Below, in pieces: positions 58,501 through 64,000 of a stretch of DNA of 64,000 bases (position 1 is the first letter of the stretch; each line of letters opens with the position of its first letter). The translations under genes were made by a program, and so were the position numbers. Under the pieces are notes generated by a model. The model had not been told where the DNA came from and searched no databases. It saw only the letters and a program-made list of their open reading frames with translations. The DNA is from Aradus depressus. Taxonomy: Eukaryota > Arthropoda > Insecta > Hemiptera > Aradidae. The stretch covers positions 34,365,087 through 34,429,086 of the forward strand of contig OY759216.1 in assembly GCA_963662175.1 (NCBI GenBank). Direction: 5' to 3'.

Positions 58501-61500
58501 TTTATCAAAACAAATTTAAATGTTACATTTGTCACTTTGATGATGCCGCTAAGATGTAGTTGTACAAACTAACAAGATCACTTCTTGTCTCTCCTTCTCT
58601 CTTGGGCGAAGAATCTCACAATTGTTTTGTTCCGCTTCCAAAAACATTTTTTTTTTTTTCCGTACCTTTAGGTTAAGACTACAGTATTGTATGCTTTAAA
58701 AAGTAGATATTCGCTTTAATATTATTAAGAAAAAAAATTATGTTAGTGTGAGTGTCGATACTATTACTATTTAAAAGTCAAAGAACTTGTTCTAACATGT
58801 ATATTGTCTAATTCCACATAACTATATACCCTGTGTCCCGGTTTCGGATTACGCCATCATCAGCAAAAAGTCAGAAGTGACAGCGAAACCGATACACTAT
58901 ATGTATATATTTTTGTGAAATTAGACAATATAAATATCAAACAATTTCTTTTTTCATTCGTTTTCCACAATATCGAGACTTATCGAAATAATCTATTCGG
59001 ACATTATTACTTAAAATACATTTTCAACTGAATGGGCACGTTATTAAACAACTAACTCTAGAGAACATTGCTTCTCGCTGCTTTGCATATTTGAGAAACT
59101 CCAAAAATTAAAATATTTACTATTCATTTATTGACTTTTATCATTTATTACACACATAATTACAGTGATATATCATTTGTTTAAAACATGTTTTTTTTTT
59201 GTGAGAATGTGATGAATATCTCAAAAATAATTGAAGATACTTGTAAATTTGTTTTTTTTTTTCTTTTGTAAAAAGTTTCCATTTACTTTTCAAAAAAAAA
59301 AAAATTTGACCAATTATAATTATATAGGATTTCATTTCCATTTGATTGAGTCTCTTTTTGATGTTTTACGACTTACGAACTGAATGAGTGGCTTAGGATC
59401 TTTGGAAAACACCACGCCCCTGTTTAACCCAATTTTTGCGAAGGCAACTACATTTTGAGGAGATTTAGCTGCCGAACTATGAGCATTGGTCATCCCATCT
59501 TATTCCTCTGATATAGTCTCGGTAGTTGGTGACTGCTAATGACATTTATGCCTGGTTTTAAATTCGGAATGTTAGATTATACCAACTACGGAAGGAATAT
59601 CACCTGTTGTCTTTTTCAACGCTCTTGTACTTTTTTGATGGTGTGATTTTTTTTGCTGGAGTCAAGTTAAGAACCTTAGACATTTTTTGTCTTTTTTAAT
59701 TCGATTTTACTATGATCCTCCATACCCTTCGTCCCATCAAAGGCCTCCGTTAAAACGTGTAGATCCAGTCTTTATTGTTTAATTAGAGAAGTTCACAAAG
59801 CGATTGTTCAACCTCTCTTGGAGAGTTGTCTTGTAAACTATATTGAAGTCGGTGAATCATGTTCCTCGGGCCTGTAGTCTGATCGGGAGTGGAAGGGGAG
59901 TGACAGGTCTCATTCAGTGTCTTGACAACGGGGAACGTTGCCACCCTTCCTCCTCTGTTGTGACATTGCACTTCCTTCTCACACCTCAATCTCCTAGCTG
60001 CCTTCCTTTTTTAGTTTTCATTGACTGAAAAAATACATTTTTCACTGTTATTTTTTATGTATCGGAGTAAATAGTGCTATTTGCTAAATAACGCTATACA
60101 TCCTAAAAAATGTGGCACATTTAGTTAGGTAATGCAGTAAGTTCAGCCTGGAGGGGGCAAGAGCAAACGGCAACCACTCCTTTTCAACAGTTCGACATGA
60201 TTCACCGGTCTCACTGTAAAATTTAGCAGATAAATAGGGCTGTGTTAGTTGACATAGATGTCCCTTTAACTGCTGTCATATCTGTTGTGAAGATACCTGT
60301 ACAGTAAATAACGACAGAGTTATCGCCATCTTGCTTTGTATTATTCGATCCAACATAATCCGGATCCGGATTTATAAACAGGCCAATCTTCTTTTGTAGG
60401 ACACTAGTATAGCATTACAAAATCATCCGCTATTTGAATAAAAAAATTATTTTCGGGCAAACACGATATACTCGTGCGGCTTTCAAATCAAGAATTGGGA
60501 GAATCAAGAATGAAATTCCTCATTGAGAAAAGTTGTTATTTTTTTTACTTTGGATTATTGCTCTAAAAATAATGGGAAACTGCAGACAGCTTTATTTTCA
60601 TAAAATTGTGGTTTTAACGACTGATCGTATGGAACGTCGAAAAAAATATATATATATCTATAGGTATATATATAGGTATATTATGCATTACCTGTTTAAT
60701 TTTCGCTAAGTTAATTTTCATCATTATTTTATTGTATAAACATTTTAAGTGATTTAATTAAATAGCTCTTGTTTAGTCACAGTATTTGCTGCTATTTATT
60801 TTTTTTGTCTCTTGCATCAGAGTAGTGTACATTATTTGCAACATAAATATTGCCGCTATGAATATAGAGCGCAGGTGAACATTTTTGGTGTTGGAAATAA
60901 TAAAACTTGATATAAATTGGTTTATTTTGCACAATTTAGTGACAACCTTCAGTAAATTGTGCTACATGTACGGGTATATAGGACCTAGCATCTATAAATA
61001 TGATGGAATTGAATTTTATTTCATGGAGTTAAGGAACCTTTGCTCATGCTGGCTGGCTATTCGCAAAAAAATGTCATATAACTAATTTTAAAATAATAAT
61101 TGTTAATAATTCCGTGCAGTCTGACGTTGTGTAAGATTACTGGATTTTTGTGCAGCAAATTTTTTTTTCTTCATAAGTCATATTGGCTAGATACAACGAC
61201 GGGAAATTGAAGAAGCTGTTGGGCGCTACTGTTCTGAACGCCATATTGTGTATTCTAATAAACATAGACGAACCTTTATGGCTCAAATTAAAGAAAACAC
61301 TATCTAATCTGCTCTTTACAAAAATTCGCCCCCATTTCCAAAAACGACTTTTTTCTATTTTTGATTATCGATAGTGCTCAAAAGTTGCATTTTGCCATGG
61401 ATTAAAAAATGTATTCAATAATTTTCAGTTTTAGACATTTTTCCAGGACTTTCAATGTTTCAATGAAGAAAACCACATTTTTAGCTCTGAGGGTGGTCAG

Positions 61501-63105
61501 ATACTGCATTTTTTTGGTTGTGCGTAGATGAAATTCAATTTCTTCATAATTAAAGTAAATGTATACGACGTCAAGTGTGCTCAATGCCCACACGCTGAAG
61601 AGTTTTGTTAGCCAATTACAGATTTATCCAATTTAATTTTTTCGTCGCTTCAACTGCTTTGGTTGATAGCAATGAGCTATCTACAGGCTGCCATCCTGGT
61701 CCAAACTTTTTTAAACTTTCCTAACTTATTATAACCATTTGAGTAAAAAAAAAAGTATTTTTTCAAATTTTTGATGGAAGTACACAATTTTCTTCCAAAT
61801 AATTTGGACAAGTTTGAAAACAGTTCAGGTAATCGACTAGTTATGGTTTGCTTATAGAATGGATTTTTCTGTAACAGGGTAACTAAAATGTAAATTTTGA
61901 TGAAAGTGGACTGATTAAGATAACGTTACTTGTCATTTTAGAATTAAAGCGTTCAAGGACGTTATCCATTTGTTATCAGATCATTTCAGACGTGAGAAAT
62001 CGAAAACAAAAATATTTAGATAATTTATCCTTGGTGAGAACTGTGTCTTCCTTTGTGTTCAAAGCGGTCGTCCAGCTAAAAGTATTTAAGTTGATACAGA
62101 ACAGAATGTGCGGCCTTCGAATAGTTAAATCCATATAAATTTCTTGCAATAGCGTTTAGTCAACAATTTGTTTGTGTTCCCCCGAAATGACATAAACGAA
62201 AGGATAGGCACTTTATGATGTAAACATAAATTCTGGCACAGAGGTTCTTTAGCATGGAGGGCGGCCCAACCTCAGGAATCTTGTTAACTATAAAAACCTC
62301 AAATGTGTTAGTTCCCTAACATTCTAAAATTAGTGATTCTCTGTACTAGATATATTAGCAAAATACTGTTTCGAGAAGGAACATGCTTAGAATAATATTA
62401 AATGGTTCAATGTTGCTGGAGTGGGGAATAAAACAAGTAGAAAGGGGAACGGAACTCGCTGTAACTTGGCCCGGACTTGACTTGACCACTCTAGTCAGGT
62501 CTCCACACCCCAGTCAGGTGCAGCCAAGAGCTAGTGGTGCTACATAGGAAGCCACTTAATCGCATTCCTTCCCAACTTTAGCCCAGCCAAGTTCTCAGCA
62601 GCCTCTTGCTAAATTTTACGCTTTTAATAGTTTAGTACAAAATTTATTTTTGTTTGACCTACTATATCTGTTGTTCAATTATGATTACTGTAATTGTTTT
62701 ATAGGTGTCGCTGCCGCGAGTGTTGGGACGTGGGAGACGTGGCGAAGAGAGCTCTCCCCCAGGAGGAGGCGGTGGAGGGGGCAGCAACAAGCAGCAGGAT
62801 GGAAACGGTGGCGGTGGGAAGGCAGGAGGCAGCAGCACCGCCGCCAAGAGTGTGAGGGTGGGAGGAGGGGGGGCGGCTAACTCCAGCAACCAGCCCTCCT
62901 CCCCTCCGGAGAGTGGTGGGGGTGGCGGCGGTCCTCTGGAGGTGGTTGGGGTGGGGGTTGGGAGCGATGAGGATAGAGTTGGGGGAGGAGGTCCACCTGG
63001 TGGGGATCCCTCTGATACAGAGCTACAGCTCCCCACCACCTCCGCCACCATCCCACAGCCCGAGGATGATGAGGAGAAGGCCATCGGTGTATCTCCTGAT
63101 GGAAG
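49564..63105 (+). CDS. WNK: WNK kinase, N-terminal exons (gene continues beyond the window)
   Basis: WNK (with-no-lysine) Ser/Thr kinases sense chloride and volume and activate SPAK/OSR1 (Fray). Three coding exons join in phase: 49564-49778, 50596-50692 and 62705-63105, with introns of 0.8 and 12 kb. The last exon ends PQPEDDEEKAIGVSPDGR, just before the kinase domain. The WNK family reads S-x-D-G-R-F-L-K-F there, and the codon for Arg is split (AG|G) as the phase requires. Exon 1 reads MSSSHRTFRRTCNNN and on through Ser-rich sequence. Exon 2 contains REPTRAVKTRPRPSPKTG. Exon 3 is Gly/Ser-rich, low complexity and GC-rich. The start is uncertain: an upstream open frame (49457-49567) behind a good acceptor overlaps the chosen ATG as ATGA. 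The kinase domain is outside the window, so the identification rests mainly on the last ~18 residues. Confidence 0.8.
50796..51089. repeat. Paired 14-bp palindromes 280 bp apart
   Basis: gttcagaactgaac (50796-50809) and gttcagttctgaac (51076-51089) are each self-complementary except for the central AA/TT. They flank a ~266-bp non-coding stretch within WNK intron 2. They may be the ends of a small mobile element. Confidence 0.5.
51285..51430. repeat. Cryptic repeat of ATTCGCGAATA-type palindromes
   Basis: Motifs such as attcgcgaata, attcgtggtcc, acaaatacaaatgtattt and acgaatatatttgc recur about every 12-20 bp. It looks like a degenerate expansion of a short palindromic unit. The open frame over it is not a gene. 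Confidence 0.55.
51636..51662 (-). other. Hammerhead-like core motif, copy c
   Basis: On the minus strand: CTGAAGA, T, stem ggt/gcc around gaat, then AACACC where GAAAC would be expected. A decayed member of the motif set. Confidence 0.2.
52389..52915 (+). repeat. Family C element in WNK intron 2
   Basis: Four markers of the 'tcgatatattcattaca' type occur near 52416, 52545, 52686 and 52826, giving unit lengths of about 129, 141 and 140 bp. It ends with 'gttatcgtgttcacagcc' and 'catttttggaatctcc'. It is the clearest view of the internal tandem structure. Confidence 0.75.
53775..54095 (+). repeat. Family C element, shorter copy
   Basis: Starts 'gtaaccggcaatgtatgtg' and has two units (gtcgatacattcattacat and gtcgatatattcattatca). 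It runs into a different repeat with 'actgattcttcttaaact' and then a family E-like unit near 54240. Confidence 0.65.
54456..54685 (-). mobile_element. SINE family B, truncated, in WNK intron 2
   Basis: Body from ttatgactcatgtccaggc to 'cccagataaaataaac' and 'ggggcctc', then broken off before the head. Antisense to WNK. Confidence 0.8.
54686..57020. other. WNK intron 2; no gene seen
   Basis: AT-rich intronic sequence. A family C tail-like block (ggtgttggaaaacatgaaat, then taccctatactta) is present at about 55218-55300. Open frames are hydrophobic or low complexity. Confidence 0.45.
57021..57187. mobile_element. Fold-back element with ~50-60 bp inverted arms
   Basis: The left arm (57021-57080) contains gttttattttcgatcagaac and ends tagctgcgtc. 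The right arm (57138-57187) is its inverse (gacgcaggtgcgttg ... gatcggaaataaaacgtctt). The loop is ~57 bp. The structure is typical of a MITE or fold-back element. A related arm is seen near 2050. Confidence 0.75.
58800..58931. mobile_element. Short inverted-repeat element with hammerhead-like core
   Basis: Ends tatattgtctaattccacat / inverse atgtgaaattagacaatata are imperfect inverted repeats of about 30-45 bp. The minus strand in the middle holds CTGATGA-T-GG...CC-GAAAC (58863-58841). A cggtttcg block upstream of it on that strand pairs with cgaaaccg. It is the best structural match to a hammerhead in the window. Confidence 0.6.
58932..62704. other. WNK intron 2, right part; no gene seen
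   Basis: Mostly AT-rich. The stretch 59700-60020 is GC-richer and has two overlapping opposite open frames without any domain. A block near 61678-61706 (ctacaggctgccatcc) also appears at 32067, pointing to another unclassified repeat. Confidence 0.4.
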
Positions 63106-64000
63106 GTATATACACTTTTTATAATGTTTATCTTCATTTATATTGCGTAGCATTAGGAAAGGTATGCATTCTGGGAAAAAATGTACTTCGAGTTTTCACT
63201 ATAACTCCATCTTTTCCCACTCCTGATTCCAAAAATGTTAATAAGCCAAATGTCAGTCTTCGCTCTCGGTAGAGTGGATATATCGAAAATTGTATAAGTG
63301 AGTTTTGAACAACGGATGAAACACATATTAATTTTTAGTCAAATCGGCCAAAGAGGAGCTCAACAGCAAAATCTTAATAACTCTCGGTTATCATATCAAG
63401 CCTACATTTAATACTTAGTTCAGAAGCCACTTATCGGACCTCAGACAAGTAAGGCAACGGAGAGGAAGAGTGATAAAATATTTGATTCTGCCATAATTTC
63501 AACTGGGAAAGTACATTGCCGATGATTCAGAGATGACATTTTTTTATTCAAGGATGAGAATTCCATTAGAATCTCAGTATCGAATTACTGTTGTTGATCG
63601 ATTACAAAGCTTTCCCTGTTTCTTGTGTAGGTAGGAAAGAAGATGATTCTCACCCCACCTTCCTCATTTTAATGATTTGACGAGTTTTTAGGTTAATTCT
63701 CATTTATTATAACATTTTGTATATTTTAAAAACGAATCAAAAAAGGTAAATATGTATAGCCTTCAGTCCTATTCAGGGTGCAAGCAAAATTTTATGCAAT
63801 ACTTCGTGAATGTATTCTAGAGATGAAAATAAGAAAAAAAAATCCTTTAAACAAATGTTTCTTTATAATGGTTATGGTCAAAAAACAACTTTCCAACTAT
63901 GAGAATACCATATGGAACTTCGTGATCTTGAATCCCTATTATTAAATTTCTTACTGATCCTGTCCGTCACAAACGTTTCGAAAATTAAATATTTTTTTTA
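63106..64000. other. WNK intron 3 (partial) with family C fragment
   Basis: It begins at the donor ggaag|gtatat. Between about 63290 and 63540 lies an inverted family C fragment ending 'gggaaagtacattgccgatg', the right-hand inverted end. No further exon is seen before the window edge. Confidence 0.55.

Noticed and set aside
62705..63153. Overlapping open frames on both strands of the GC-rich exon
   Set aside because: They are shadows of the Gly/Ser-rich WNK exon; only the frame starting at the acceptor keeps phase with its neighbours and ends in the WNK junction sequence.
1..64000. CRISPR arrays, operons with ribosome binding sites or other prokaryotic features
   Set aside because: Spliced genes, SINEs and LINEs show this is eukaryotic nuclear DNA; the tandem arrays present lack spacer/repeat alternation.

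Overview
The window is eukaryotic nuclear DNA: AT-rich, with short spliced exons separated by long repeat-filled introns. The proteins look arthropod, most likely insect. The SLIRP-like RRM protein and the WNK N-terminal junction read like insect versions, and TTAGGT units occur next to some SINE tails. I cannot name the species from the sequence alone; a hemipteran-like, SINE-rich genome would fit.

Six genes can be supported. SIRT7 lies on the minus strand (38094 down to 25018) in nine exons that keep reading frame across every junction and give a 577-residue protein. Head to head with it, 325 bp away, METTL23 starts on the plus strand (38420-39968, two exons). It is followed without a gap by SLIRP (39969-40232) and then ACBD6 (40277-40993). 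METTL23's stop codon touches SLIRP's ATG, and only 44 bp separate SLIRP from ACBD6, so one polycistronic mRNA is the simplest reading. IFT27, a ciliary small GTPase, follows at 41700-45330 in five exons. From 49564 to the right edge lie the first three recognisable coding exons of a WNK kinase; its kinase domain is beyond the window.

The left 25 kb has no gene I can name. It holds two possible small exon sets (7739-8006 and 8115-8347), one unassigned open frame (18444-18647) and many repeats. These include two tRNA-derived SINE families (called A and B here) and a family with inverted-repeat ends and internal ~140-bp units (family C). There is also an inverted pair of ~550-bp repeats (family D), decayed LINE 3' ends and mariner remnants. 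A 12 x 85-bp minisatellite lies in SIRT7 intron 3. Several palindromic or fold-back elements are present, some carrying a hammerhead-like CTGANGA...GAAAC core.

Functionally the genes are a mix of housekeeping roles: nucleolar NAD-dependent deacylation (SIRT7), arginine methylation (METTL23), mitochondrial mRNA stability (SLIRP), acyl-CoA binding (ACBD6), intraflagellar transport (IFT27) and ion/volume signalling (WNK). Exon boundaries were read by eye from splice motifs and protein similarity recalled from memory, with no transcript evidence.
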